Of a stretch of DNA of 64,000 nt, positions 1 to 9,065 are shown one piece after another (position 1 is the first letter of the stretch; each line of letters begins with the position of its first letter). Origin of the DNA: Saprospiraceae bacterium (GTDB lineage Bacteria > Bacteroidota > Bacteroidia > Chitinophagales > Saprospiraceae). Location: positions 1 to 64,000 of the forward strand of contig JAHDBJ010000007.1 in the NCBI GenBank assembly GCA_020630435.1, given 5' to 3'. Position numbers and translations under genes: made by a program. The notes beneath the pieces were generated by a model. The model worked only from the letters and a program-made list of their open reading frames with translations, did no database searches and was not told where the DNA came from.

Positions 1-22
1 TTAGAAAAAATTTGTAGTCTAT

Positions 23-490
23 TCACTTCACAATTTTTCTTACCTTTTTCTTTACTTCTTTCACCTGTTCGGCGGCATTTGTATTGGATGCACCCTTACT
101 AGGCCAAAAATGAAATCCTCCAGTTAAATCGAGTTCCAATAAAGACATCAATAAATTATGTTTTTCTTCACTTAAGCCTGCGTTGGGTTCATAAGGATGA
201 CTCCATTTCCCCCAGATGCCGTTTTCATCTATATAGCCTTTATATAAGATACTATGAGTTGTATATTGTTTCGTTAAATAACAATTCATGGATTCTAAGT
301 TATAGCTTCCTACAAAGGAGAATCCACCAACATCATCATTCCCACTACCAGATATCTTACCATCTTTAAATTTTAACAGAAAGACCATTTTATGTTTGTT
401 GTTATTTTTTTTATAAACATAAAATCCATCCCAAGATCCACTAGGCAATAAGGGATGTTGTTCATCTACATTGAGGGTATTTAAGTTCAT
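23..490 (-). CDS. Uncharacterised protein, 155 aa
   Basis: I do not recognise the family. The product is soluble: there is no signal peptide and no membrane segment. The first ~100 residues look like a small beta-rich fold (SWDGFYVYKK, then FKDGKISGSGNDDVGGFSFVGSY, then a WGKW stretch), resembling small lipocalin-like or 'exerts low activity' beta domains that measure an internal strand ladder. The C-terminal ~20 residues are Lys-rich (VKEVKKKVRKIVK). It lies 87 bp upstream of the radical SAM gene on the same strand, so co-transcription is possible. The ATG at 490 is the only sensible start. Function unknown. Confidence 0.7.
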   Translation of the reverse strand: MNLNTLNVDEQHPLLPSGSWDGFYVYKKNNNKHKMVFLLKFKDGKISGSGNDDVGGFSFVGSYNLESMNCYLTKQYTTHSILYKGYIDENGIWGKWSHPYEPNAGLSEEKHNLLMSLLELDLTGGFHFWPSKGASNTNAAEQVKEVKKKVRKIVK

Positions 491-577
491 ATTTTTTATA
501 TTTTTGGATGTTAATAAATGAAGCTGTTTAAAAATAGAATGCTCAATTAGATAATTCTTCTTATGGATTTAATAGAA

Positions 578-1633
578 TTAAAATAAACTCAACTGAGGGT
601 TTTTAACTTTTTCGTATAATTCTAAATTGTACGCAATTGTTTTTTTATCAGCAAAATATTTTTTTCGAGCTAACTTGATTTGCGCACTAATGATTTCAGC
701 AATCTTCCCTTCCCCGCTCATGCGTTTTCCATAACGATTGTCTCCTAGTGTTCCTCCATGACAAGATTTAATTTTATTTAAAACTTTATCTGCTCTATCA
801 GGAAAATTTTTTCTTAGCCAGTCCTCAAAAATAGTAGCAACATCTCCATTCAATCGTACGATAGTATGATACATATCTCTAGCACCTTTTTCTGCCACTA
901 CTTTTGCCATTTCCAAAATCTCATGATCATTCAAGCCTGGAATAATAGGCGCCATCATTACCGAAGTAGGAATACCATTTGCCGAAAGCAATTCTACTGT
1001 TTTCAATCTTCGTAATACTGAAGCCGTGCGAGGTTCTAATTGTTGTTGTAACTTTTCGTATAATGAGGTTATTGAAATTGCTACTTTTACCAATCTTTTT
1101 TCGGCCATTTTTTTTAAAATATCAATATCTCTTAGGATTAAACTATTTTTGGTAATTATACTAACAGGATGACGATATTTCCACAAAATTTCTAGCATCT
1201 TCTGTGTAAGTTTGTATTCTCTTTCAGCAGGTTGATAACAGTCTGTATTACCCGAAAACATTATGGGGACAGCTTTCCAGCGTTTACTTCTAAGCATTTT
1301 TTCTAATAATTTAGGCGCTTGCTTTTTAACTAATATTTTCTGTTCAAAATCCAGACCTGCGCTGTAGCCCCAAAAATTATGTGTATTTCGTGCATAGCAA
1401 TACACACAGCCATGTTCACATCCTTGATAAGGATTCATAGAAAAACCAAAGGGAATATCAGGGCTTTCTACTTTATTGATAATACTTTTAGCTTCAATAT
1501 CAATGTATTCTGTTCTGATTTTTGCCCCTTGTGCTTTAATGATTTTTTCATCATATATCAGGTTGTGATATTGATTAGCAGGGTTAATTTGAGCTCCACG
1601 ACCATTAATATAATTTACTGTCCTCTTTTTCAA
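578..1633 (-). CDS. PA0069/SplB-type radical SAM protein
   Basis: 351 aa. The radical SAM cluster motif CxxxCxxC is seen as GCEHGCVYC (Cys72, Cys76, Cys79), which would bind a [4Fe-4S] cluster for reductive SAM cleavage. The flanking FSMNPYQGCEHGC, MFSGNTDCYQPAE and APIIPGLNDHE are typical of the PA0069 branch of the spore-photoproduct-lyase-like (COG1533) family. Family members are suspected of acting on DNA or nucleotide lesions, but the substrate is not established. The extreme C-terminus is QLSLF, which fits the pentapeptide used to bind the DNA sliding clamp (QL[S/D]LF). The gene is divergent from the FtsB-like gene across a 194-bp promoter region. Confidence 0.9.
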   Translation of the reverse strand: MKKRTVNYINGRGAQINPANQYHNLIYDEKIIKAQGAKIRTEYIDIEAKSIINKVESPDIPFGFSMNPYQGCEHGCVYCYARNTHNFWGYSAGLDFEQKILVKKQAPKLLEKMLRSKRWKAVPIMFSGNTDCYQPAEREYKLTQKMLEILWKYRHPVSIITKNSLILRDIDILKKMAEKRLVKVAISITSLYEKLQQQLEPRTASVLRRLKTVELLSANGIPTSVMMAPIIPGLNDHEILEMAKVVAEKGARDMYHTIVRLNGDVATIFEDWLRKNFPDRADKVLNKIKSCHGGTLGDNRYGKRMSGEGKIAEIISAQIKLARKKYFADKKTIAYNLELYEKVKNPQLSLF

Positions 1634-1755
1634 TCTTAATATTTTTAAAACAAAAAATACTCTTATTTAAAAATAAAATTAAACAAAATATTTTAAAAAC
1701 AAAAGACTTTTTACAGCGAATATGATTTTTTTCTGTGAATCTCTTTAGGAATGTT

Positions 1756-1763
1756 TATATTTG
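1756..1763 (+). promoter_or_regulatory. Bacteroidota-type promoter -7 element for the FtsB-like gene
   Basis: TATATTTG matches the Bacteroidota -7 consensus TAnnTTTG exactly. TCTG at 1732-1735 matches the -33 TTTG at three of four positions with a 20-nt spacer, within the usual 19-21 nt. The predicted leader is about 60 nt. Start site not demonstrated. Confidence 0.4.
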
Positions 1764-1827
1764 TGCGGATAGTTAAAACGAACGATCAACCTTACTAAGG
1801 TATTAATTCATTATAGTCTATTGTTTT

Positions 1828-2148
1828 ATGGCAAAAAGTATAAATCCTTTCCAGCCAATTATTGACCAAATACCTGCTCCTTTTAATAGCAGATACTTTA
1901 TAGTCTTGGCATTATTCTTCATCTGGTTGATCTTTTTTGACAAGCATGGTTTATTAACACAATATAAACTACAATCAACATTAAGCGAGCTAGAAGATAA
2001 AGAGACTTACTATCGTGGTAAGATTAAAGCAGTAAAACAAGATCGTTATGATTTATTTACGAATGATAAATCCATTGAAAAATTTGCTCGTGAACATTAT
2101 TATATGAAAAAATCTGATGAAGATGTTTTTGTCATTACAAATGAATAA
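1828..2148 (+). CDS. Septum formation initiator family protein (FtsB/DivIC-like)
   Basis: 106 aa with the bitopic layout of FtsB/DivIC: a short cytoplasmic N-terminus, one membrane segment at about residues 22-38 (RYFIVLALFFIWLIFF), a coiled coil at about 45-72, then the conserved membrane-distal segment with REHYYMKKSDEDVFVI. This family bridges early and late divisome proteins by pairing with FtsL. The sequence alone does not separate FtsB from DivIC. sucD follows 60 bp downstream in the same direction and may be co-transcribed, although the functions are unrelated. Confidence 0.88.
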   Translation: MAKSINPFQPIIDQIPAPFNSRYFIVLALFFIWLIFFDKHGLLTQYKLQSTLSELEDKETYYRGKIKAVKQDRYDLFTNDKSIEKFAREHYYMKKSDEDVFVITNE

Positions 2149-2208
2149 ATCATCTTCTTTTGTTTATAAAAACTCAACTTAAGTTTTACATCTTTAAAAT
2201 AAAAATAA

Positions 2209-3081
2209 ATGTCAGTTTTAGTCAATAAAGATTCCAAAATAATTGTACAAGGATTTACTGGAAAAGAGGGAAGTTTTCATGCTGGGCAAATGATTGAATA
2301 TGGGACACCTGTAGTAGGTGGTGTAACTCCAGGTAAAGGAGGAATGACTCATTTAGATAAGCCTGTTTTTAATACTGTAGCAGAAGCAGTAAGCAAACTG
2401 GGAGCAGATACTTCAATTATATTTGTGCCTCCTGCATTTGCGGCCGATGCTGTGATGGAAGCAGCCGATGCTGGTATCAAAGTTATCATTTGTATTACAG
2501 AAGGAATTCCTGTTCAGGATATGGTAAAGGTAAAGGCTTACCTTGAAGAAAGAGATTGCCGATTAATTGGGCCTAATTGTCCTGGTATTATTACTCCTGG
2601 AGAAGCTAAAGTCGGTATCATGCCTGGTTTTATTCATAGAGTTGGGCGCATTGGAATTGTTTCTCGGTCTGGTACATTAACTTATGAAGCGGTAGATCAA
2701 GTAACTAAAGCAGGGCTAGGACAATCTACTTGCATTGGTATTGGTGGAGATCCTATTGTAGGAACAACCACTAAAGAAGCGGTTCAATTATTAATGGAAG
2801 ACCCTGATACTGATGGAATAGTAATGATTGGAGAAATTGGGGGAAGTATGGAAGCTGAAGCCGCAGAATGGATCAAAGCAAATGGCACAAAGCCTGTTGT
2901 TGGTTTTATTGCAGGTCAAACTGCTCCTAAAGGTAGAACGATGGGACATGCTGGGGCAATTATTGGAGGTGCAGAAGATACTGCTGAAGCCAAGATGAAG
3001 ATCATGGCAGCTTGTGGTATCCATGTAGTAAAATCTCCTGCTCACATTGGAGCTACCATGCTAAAAGCACTAGAAAAATAG
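2209..3081 (+). CDS. sucD: Succinate-CoA ligase alpha subunit
   Basis: 290 aa, full length. The N-terminal Rossmann CoA-binding domain begins [12 protein letters not shown]. The ligase-CoA domain contains IGPNCPGII and the active-site loop GHAGA, in which His247 is the phosphorylated histidine. The enzyme interconverts succinyl-CoA and succinate with NDP phosphorylation in the TCA cycle. The beta subunit gene sucC is not adjacent, as in many Bacteroidota. A strong terminator follows directly. Confidence 0.97.
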   Translation: MSVLVNKDSKIIVQGFTGKEGSFHAGQMIEYGTPVVGGVTPGKGGMTHLDKPVFNTVAEAVSKLGADTSIIFVPPAFAADAVMEAADAGIKVIICITEGIPVQDMVKVKAYLEERDCRLIGPNCPGIITPGEAKVGIMPGFIHRVGRIGIVSRSGTLTYEAVDQVTKAGLGQSTCIGIGGDPIVGTTTKEAVQLLMEDPDTDGIVMIGEIGGSMEAEAAEWIKANGTKPVVGFIAGQTAPKGRTMGHAGAIIGGAEDTAEAKMKIMAACGIHVVKSPAHIGATMLKALEK

Positions 3082-3101
3082 TACAATTAATTAGATATTG
3101 T

Positions 3102-3147
3102 AAAAAGCGAAGTATGAATATATATCATGTTTATATTTCGCTTTTTT
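3102..3147 (+). terminator. Terminator of sucD, possibly bidirectional
   Basis: A perfect 10-bp inverted repeat (AAAAAGCGAA at 3102-3111, TTCGCTTTTT at 3137-3146) extends inward by seven pairs. Two of these are G-U pairs only in plus-strand RNA, so the plus direction is favoured. It lies between the convergent ends of sucD and asnB. Confidence 0.8.
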
Positions 3148-3169
3148 AATAATAGTATAACAAATATGC

Positions 3170-5068
3170 TCAATTGTTACTTACAAACTGTTTAAACCAC
3201 GATTCTATTGCAAGAATACTCCAAATTGTATAGGCCGCATCTATTTTGTCTTTTTTATTATTTTCTATAAGTTCTTTTACTTTTTTATAATCAAATATTT
3301 TAAATGCTTCTAATGATGTCTGTGACAATTTCGTTTGGATTAAGGTATCCATATCTTTTTTCACCCATTCTCTTATGGGAGCAGCAAAACCTGATTTGGG
3401 ACGATAGATAACATCATGTGGTAAATATCGCTCTGCTACTTTTTTTAAAATATACTTTGTTGTTTTTCCTTTTAATTTTAATGTTGGCGGTATTTTAGTA
3501 CTATACTCCACTAACTCTTTGTCTAAGAAAGGCACTCTTACTTCTACCCCAACAGCCATACTTAGCTTGTCCATATAATTCAAATTATGATCCGCTAAAA
3601 AATATTTCATATCCCAGTACAGAAGCTGATTAAGTTTGTTTTTTTCACCCGAGATATTATTTAGGGCATTAATTAAATATAAATTAGGATCATACTCCAT
3701 AATTTTTGAATGAATAGATTTTTCAAATAAGCTTTTATTAATGCTTAGTGGTATCCATTCATAATAAGATGCCATTCTATTTAAGCTAGACAAATCCAGA
3801 GATCTTGAAATTTTCTTTATACGTCTAAGCGTAGGTGAACTCCCTTTTAAACTATGAATAATTTTTTTAATAACGATTCCAATGGGACGAGGTATCACAC
3901 TAAAAATTGCTTCAAATTGTAATATTTGATGCCTTCGATATCCCGAAAATAAATCATCTCCAGCCGTCCCGCCTAGCAATACTATATCCCCATTACGTCT
4001 GGCTAATTTACAAATATTGAGAACATGAAGTGGTGCAGCATCTGCTTGTGGTTCATCTAAATGCCATATCATTTTATCAAAATCTCTAACAATATCTATT
4101 TCTGATTCTACTTCCCATAAATTAATATTTAAATGACTAGCAACTTTTCTAGCATAAGTCAAGTCATTTTCAAATCCTTCAAAGTTTTCTTGATTCGCTG
4201 TTTTTATGGTATAACAATTAAAGTTATTATTGGGTCTTAGTTTATTTGCAACTGCCACGATTAAACTGGAATCTAGTCCTCCAGAAAGAAAAAAGCCAAT
4301 CGGCACATCAGAAAGTAACTGCCGTTCGACGGCTTTTTGTATTAAATCATCCAGTTCATCTATCCATTCTTTTTCTGTTTTCTTCCCATATTTACCCGTA
4401 AATGGAATTTCATAATATTTTTTTATTTTAAACTGTTTTAATTCTTTTGTATTAATTCTTAAATAATGCCCTGGCAATAGTTTTTTAAATTCTTTTAATG
4501 GGGTATCTTCTCCTGGAGACCATAAAAAATTAATATAATTGACTAAAGCTTTATAGTTGATGTCTTTATTCGTCTCAACTTCATCAACAATAGCTTTTAA
4601 TTCAGAACTAAATAGAAATTGCTCTTCACTTTTATAATAATATAATGGCTTGACACCAAATTGATCCCTAACAAGAAGTAGATCTTTTGTTTGAGTATCA
4701 TAGATGGCAAATGCAAAAATTCCATTTAACCTATTAAATAATTCAACATTGTATTCTATATAGCCATAGAGTATTGTCTCAGTATCTGAATTAGATTTAA
4801 ATTCATATTTTTTTTCCAATGGCTTTCGTAATACTTCATGATTGTATATTTCTCCATTAAATACAATCACATATCTTTTATCTTTCGAAATCATGGGCTG
4901 GTGCCCATTTAATGATAAGTCTAAAATTGACAATCGCTGATGCCCTAAAGTTAGAAATTCAGAATAATAAACCCCTTTATCGTCGGGGCCTCTATGCTCA
5001 ATTTTATTAAGTTGTTCTTGAAATTTTTCTTTATTCTTTGAGCTTGCTATTCCCAAAATACCACACAT
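3170..5068 (-). CDS. asnB: Asparagine synthase (glutamine-hydrolysing)
   Basis: 632 aa. The start MCGILGIA leaves Cys2 as the N-terminal nucleophile of the class II glutaminase domain (residues ~2-200, with HRGPDD and NGEIYNHE). The synthetase domain has the PP-loop SGGLDSS at 262-268 for ATP/aspartate adenylation, and later MDKLSMAVGVEVRVPFLD. It transfers glutamine amide to aspartate. The length is above the ~550 aa of E. coli AsnB and matches the longer asn_synth_AEB subgroup, some members of which amidate other substrates in surface-polymer or peptide clusters. No such cluster is present, so a housekeeping role is the simplest reading. Confidence 0.92.
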   Translation of the reverse strand: MCGILGIASSKNKEKFQEQLNKIEHRGPDDKGVYYSEFLTLGHQRLSILDLSLNGHQPMISKDKRYVIVFNGEIYNHEVLRKPLEKKYEFKSNSDTETILYGYIEYNVELFNRLNGIFAFAIYDTQTKDLLLVRDQFGVKPLYYYKSEEQFLFSSELKAIVDEVETNKDINYKALVNYINFLWSPGEDTPLKEFKKLLPGHYLRINTKELKQFKIKKYYEIPFTGKYGKKTEKEWIDELDDLIQKAVERQLLSDVPIGFFLSGGLDSSLIVAVANKLRPNNNFNCYTIKTANQENFEGFENDLTYARKVASHLNINLWEVESEIDIVRDFDKMIWHLDEPQADAAPLHVLNICKLARRNGDIVLLGGTAGDDLFSGYRRHQILQFEAIFSVIPRPIGIVIKKIIHSLKGSSPTLRRIKKISRSLDLSSLNRMASYYEWIPLSINKSLFEKSIHSKIMEYDPNLYLINALNNISGEKNKLNQLLYWDMKYFLADHNLNYMDKLSMAVGVEVRVPFLDKELVEYSTKIPPTLKLKGKTTKYILKKVAERYLPHDVIYRPKSGFAAPIREWVKKDMDTLIQTKLSQTSLEAFKIFDYKKVKELIENNKKDKIDAAYTIWSILAIESWFKQFVSNN

Positions 5069-5156
5069 AATTTAATTACTTTTTCACAATAATATGCTCA
5101 TAAAATATTATTAATTACGGTTTTTATAAGCATAAAACAGTCATTTAATATTTTCT

Positions 5157-5195
5157 AAAAAACAGCGTCACCCCACATTAATATGAGATGACGCT
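5157..5195 (-). terminator. Rho-independent terminator of the SulP gene
   Basis: In minus-strand RNA a 12-bp stem (AGCGTCATCTCA with TGGGGTGACGCT, including two G-U pairs) is followed by G and a six-T run (5162-5157). The G-U pairs become A-C mismatches on the other strand, so the signal is directional. It lies about 50 bp past the SulP stop codon. Confidence 0.85.
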
Positions 5196-5242
5196 TCGTT
5201 ATATTGCTTTCTATTAATAGGAATTCACTTGAATTCAGCTTA

Positions 5243-7105
5243 TTAGCCAGCTTGTGCCTCTTCTTTTAAATAGTTTTCTAACCATTTTGCACAAGAAGCA
5301 AAATCTTCAAAGCAGTGCTCTTCTGGAACAAGTCCTGGAATCAAATTGAATGTCTCGAACATATCACGGGGTTGTCCCTGAACATCTGTAAATACTACTT
5401 TGATGTCTTGTTCATGTAAATCTAATATAGCATCTTCCATCGCATATAATCCTGACTGATCGACATAAGGTACTTTATCCAAACGTATAATTACTACTTC
5501 AAGATTAGGCAATGCCTTTATCATATCTTGAAAACGTGATGCAAAACCGAAAAATAAAGGGCCATCAAGGTGTTTAATGTATACTCTATCTCGGTAAGAC
5601 TTTGTCACCACTTCTTCATCCATCCAAGGAATTTCTCTCGAAAACTCTTCCAATGGTGCAGTCTTTGTACGATCATCAACAACATCAGAAATCTTTTTCA
5701 TAAATAAGATGGATGATAAAATCAAACCGATTGCTACTGCTTCAATCAAGCCAACAAAGACAGTTAGTACAAGTACCAATAACATTACAAAAACCTCACT
5801 TAAAGGCAATTGTTTGATATGTCTTAGTCCTTTATAATCCATTACTCCTATACCTACCGTAACAAGGATTCCAGCTAAAACGGCTGCTGGAATTTGAGAG
5901 GCTAATGGCCCTAAGGATAACAAGATTAATAGTAATAGAATTCCTGCGATCATTCCAGATAGCTTTGTTTTTCCTCCAGAATCAATATTAATCACTGTTC
6001 GGATTGTTGCTCCTGCACCAGGAATACCTCCAAATACCGAAGCAATTGCATTACCAATCCCTTGACCAATCAGCTCTTGATTGGGATTATGCTTGGTTTT
6101 AGTCATATTATCTGCCACAATTGAGGTAAGCAACGAATCAATCGCTCCTAAAGCCGCTAATGAAAGGGCTACAAATATATATGGTGCTACTTGGGAAATG
6201 CTAAAACTCGTAAACACTTCGAGATTAGGTTTGGGTAAACCACTCGGTATTTCGCCGATAGTACGATATTCAGGCAAAAAGAAATACGCTGCTGCTGATA
6301 CCACCAGTAAGGCGACTAAGGTACTTGGTACAGCTTTAGTTATTCGTTTAAATCCAAATATTATAAAAATGGTGATTAAACCTAATATTAGATCAATAAA
6401 ATTGATATTCTGCAAGGCTCTACCAAGTACTTTTAATGAGCCAATTACACCACTAGCATTATTACCAGCCAAGGCTTGTGCCTCCTTATTAATATCGGCT
6501 TTTGTAATTTCTCCTGCTCGTTTAATTGTTTCTTTAAAGTCTTCTAAAACTAAGATATCCTCTGCCGCTTCTTCTTTTAATATTTTTTCTAATATGACTT
6601 CTTCTGCTTGTGGAATATATTCCGAGATATACTCTGTGTCTTCTTTCGGATAATATCCTAGCATCGGAAGAATTTGAGTAATCAATATAATAACCCCGAT
6701 ACCCGTCATAAATCCAGAAACTACTGGATAAGGAATATAGCGGATATATTGTCCTATTTTTAAAAAGCCAAAAACAATTTGGAATAACCCCGATAATAAA
6801 AATACCATTAAAATGAAAGGCAATGCTCGTTCAATATCTCCTTCATTATTGGCAATTATTCCAGCAATGATAACCATACTTACAGCCGTCATCGGTGCTG
6901 TTGGTCCTGATATTTGTGTATTAGTACCTCCAAATAGTGCAGCAAAAAAACTAATAAAAATCGCTCCATATAGACCTGCTACTGCTCCTAAGCCAGATTG
7001 CAAACCGAAAGCTAATGCGAGAGGAAGCGCAACGATACCCGCAGTAATCCCTCCGAGTACGTCTCCTCTAAGATGAGAAAAGTCGAAACCTAATTTTTTA
7101 AACAT
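5243..7105 (-). CDS. SulP family inorganic anion transporter with STAS domain
   Basis: 620 aa from the ATG at 7105 (MFKKLGFDFSHLRGDVLGGITAG). A longer frame would need a TTG 24 bp upstream and lacks the family's usual N-terminus. The N-terminal membrane domain has many hydrophobic segments and the SulP signatures ALPLALAFG and GTNTQISGPTAPMT. A hydrophilic insert rich in Glu/Lys lies at about residues 170-235. The C-terminal ~115 residues form a STAS domain (VIIRLDKVPYVDQSG). Relatives carry sulfate, bicarbonate or other anions across the inner membrane; the substrate cannot be read from the sequence. Monocistronic, with its own terminator. Confidence 0.93.
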   Translation of the reverse strand: MFKKLGFDFSHLRGDVLGGITAGIVALPLALAFGLQSGLGAVAGLYGAIFISFFAALFGGTNTQISGPTAPMTAVSMVIIAGIIANNEGDIERALPFILMVFLLSGLFQIVFGFLKIGQYIRYIPYPVVSGFMTGIGVIILITQILPMLGYYPKEDTEYISEYIPQAEEVILEKILKEEAAEDILVLEDFKETIKRAGEITKADINKEAQALAGNNASGVIGSLKVLGRALQNINFIDLILGLITIFIIFGFKRITKAVPSTLVALLVVSAAAYFFLPEYRTIGEIPSGLPKPNLEVFTSFSISQVAPYIFVALSLAALGAIDSLLTSIVADNMTKTKHNPNQELIGQGIGNAIASVFGGIPGAGATIRTVINIDSGGKTKLSGMIAGILLLLILLSLGPLASQIPAAVLAGILVTVGIGVMDYKGLRHIKQLPLSEVFVMLLVLVLTVFVGLIEAVAIGLILSSILFMKKISDVVDDRTKTAPLEEFSREIPWMDEEVVTKSYRDRVYIKHLDGPLFFGFASRFQDMIKALPNLEVVIIRLDKVPYVDQSGLYAMEDAILDLHEQDIKVVFTDVQGQPRDMFETFNLIPGLVPEEHCFEDFASCAKWLENYLKEEAQAG

Positions 7106-7185
7106 AATAAAAGATTTGAATAGTGTCAAAAGTTTATTGACCTCTAAAATGATGTAAACTTTTATTTCATATTGTTTTATGTAAT

Positions 7186-7207
7186 CTCTAATCGTATAAG
7201 ATTAGAG
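7186..7207. other. 8-bp inverted repeat upstream of the SulP gene
   Basis: CTCTAATC and GATTAGAG are perfect inverted repeats around a 6-nt spacer (GTATAA). They sit about 80 bp upstream of the SulP start and 110 bp past the end of the small HYC-type gene. No T-run follows on either strand, so an operator or a weak hairpin is as likely as a terminator. Confidence 0.35.
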
Positions 7208-7319
7208 TATCCATACCAAACAGCTTTGATTGTTTTTAAACTTCTTAATGAACTAAAGTATGTTTGATATCATAACGTTTGATATTGAATAGTCAATATC
7301 AGCAATTTAGAATGGGGAG

Positions 7320-7625
7320 TTAGACTTCTGGAGGTGGGGTTAAAATTTCAGGGTGATGAGAAGGGTTTAAAGCATAAAACAACCAAGGCTTGGAGATTAG
7401 ACCATCCTGAATATTACGATAAAAATTGTAGGGATGGTATATTTTATCCTCTTTTTCTTGTTCCTTTTCTTTTTCAGTATCACCCTTTTCTAAATCAATA
7501 CATTCAATAATCTCGCCTATTACCATACAATAATGGTGAGGCACTATATTATTCCACAATAAACCAATTAACAAGATGTAATTGATTATTTTTATGAAAG
7601 GCTGATTTTTGAATGTAATGCTCAT
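7320..7625 (-). CDS. Small HYC-motif membrane protein, possible divergent HYC_CC_PP relative
   Basis: 101 aa. One hydrophobic N-terminal segment (residues ~10-28) is followed at once by HHYC (Cys33), a second Cys42, an acidic/Lys-rich linker (KGDTEKEKEQEKED) and a Pro-rich end (ILTPPPEV). Order and spacing recall the Bacteroidota HYC_CC_PP family represented at 46172-46633, but the central CC pair is missing. It could bind metal at the periplasmic face; this is inference. Neighbours give no clue. The coding call rests on the coherent membrane segment and motif; the family assignment is tentative. Confidence 0.65.
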   Translation of the reverse strand: MSITFKNQPFIKIINYILLIGLLWNNIVPHHYCMVIGEIIECIDLEKGDTEKEKEQEKEDKIYHPYNFYRNIQDGLISKPWLFYALNPSHHPEILTPPPEV

Positions 7626-8023
7626 CTGATTTTTTTAAAACCGTCTCAATGATACAATATTTTGCTCAACTATTGAATAAAAACTTAAACAAAATAGAAA
7701 ATATAAAAAGACAATAAGTAAGCATATACACTTATCTTATAACCCTAAATAGTGGGTCTGATTTTTATAAAACGATTATATATTTTTATTCTGTATTGTA
7801 GTGGTTGAATATCTCTTCCATTAGGTAGGAGGTTTAAACTTTAACTTTATTTTAGAGAATAGCACACTTTATACGTTGTCATCATTTTATCCCGTTTAAA
7901 ATTTATATTTTCAATTGGTTTATTAATATTTATTGAGTGTTTTTATAAATGAGTGTGTCCTTATCACCCAATATTAAGTCATAAGTAGAAGACCACTATA
8001 TAATCGGTTACAAAACAATCACT
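7626..8023. other. 398-bp divergent intergenic region
   Basis: AT-rich sequence between the HYC-type gene (minus) and the TPR gene (plus). A possible minus-strand promoter is TTTG with TAGTTGAG about 19 nt further on, around 7670-7700, which is a partial match only. I see no RNA gene, repeat or conserved small ORF. Confidence 0.5.
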
Positions 8024-9034
8024 ATGTACATAAAACAAATTGCCTTACTATTCCTTTGCATTAGCTATTGTTTTATTGGAATCGGGCAAAGTCTTCATAC
8101 CCCTTCAGAAATAGTTTCTATAATGGAACGCTCAAAACTATCCTATCAAATTGATGAATTAGACAAAACCACTTTCAAAACTGTTCCCAATCAAGCCATT
8201 GAAAGAGGGATTTTAGTACAGAATGCCAATGGTATGGGATTGAAACCATATCCCATTTCAAAGCATAAAGAATATATAAAAAACAAAAAGAAAGGAGACA
8301 GTAAATTCAAATCAAAAAAGTATAAAAAAGCCATAAAATTTTACAAAAGAGCAATGAATGAATATCCTGAGGATATTCTATTATTGCTAAAAATAGGCGA
8401 ATCTTATAATAATAAAAAACAGTACAAAGAAGCCCTTAAATGGTATGATAAGGCAAAAAAAATTAATGATTATGATTTTGAGATCTATAGATTAACTGCC
8501 GAGAGTTTACTCAAACAAAAGAAATTTGAGCGTGCAAAACAACAAATTGTAACCGCTCATCTTTTAAATCGAAATGATGTTTCCTTAAAAAACAGAATGA
8601 TAGAAATTCTATCCAAACAATCGATACCGTACAAAGACTGGACAATGATACCTCAGTACAAACTTGCAAAAAATAGAAATAAAGTAGATATTCGCTACGG
8701 AAATGCTGTGTGGCTGGCATATAGTGCCGTCATAGCACTCTGGAAATATGAGGCTGGATATAAAGAATCAATGGAGAAGATTTCTAATAAAACTGCTGAA
8801 ATCATCATGATTAAAGAAGCTCTGCTCAACGCATTGATTGTTTATGAAAATGAGTCTATAAAAGTAGATAAAGAACCTGCTTTTGAATTATTAGGTAAGG
8901 TTATTGATGGAAAACATTTAGATAACTTTATTTTATATGAATTAATAGGCGTTGAAAACCCAATAAGGCTATGTGCCTTACCTTCCGAATCGCTGAAATC
9001 CCTAGTGGAATATATAACTGAAATTCGGAAGTAG
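8024..9034 (+). CDS. Secreted TPR-repeat protein
   Basis: 336 aa. A signal peptide covers residues 1-21 (cleavage near GIGQS). A basic stretch (KHKEYIKNKKKGDSKFKSKKYKKA) leads into two to three tetratricopeptide repeats at about residues 88-195, for example KGDSKFKSKKYKKAIKFYKRA-type, YNNKKQYKEALKWYDKAKKI and SLLKQKKFERAKQQI. The C-terminal ~140 residues are helical and unrecognised. TPR domains mediate protein-protein contacts; here probably in the periplasm. The next gene begins 31 bp downstream, so the two may be co-transcribed. Confidence 0.82.
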   Translation: MYIKQIALLFLCISYCFIGIGQSLHTPSEIVSIMERSKLSYQIDELDKTTFKTVPNQAIERGILVQNANGMGLKPYPISKHKEYIKNKKKGDSKFKSKKYKKAIKFYKRAMNEYPEDILLLLKIGESYNNKKQYKEALKWYDKAKKINDYDFEIYRLTAESLLKQKKFERAKQQIVTAHLLNRNDVSLKNRMIEILSKQSIPYKDWTMIPQYKLAKNRNKVDIRYGNAVWLAYSAVIALWKYEAGYKESMEKISNKTAEIIMIKEALLNALIVYENESIKVDKEPAFELLGKVIDGKHLDNFILYELIGVENPIRLCALPSESLKSLVEYITEIRK

Positions 9035-9065
9035 AGCGATTTGACCAACACTTAACACCCATTTA

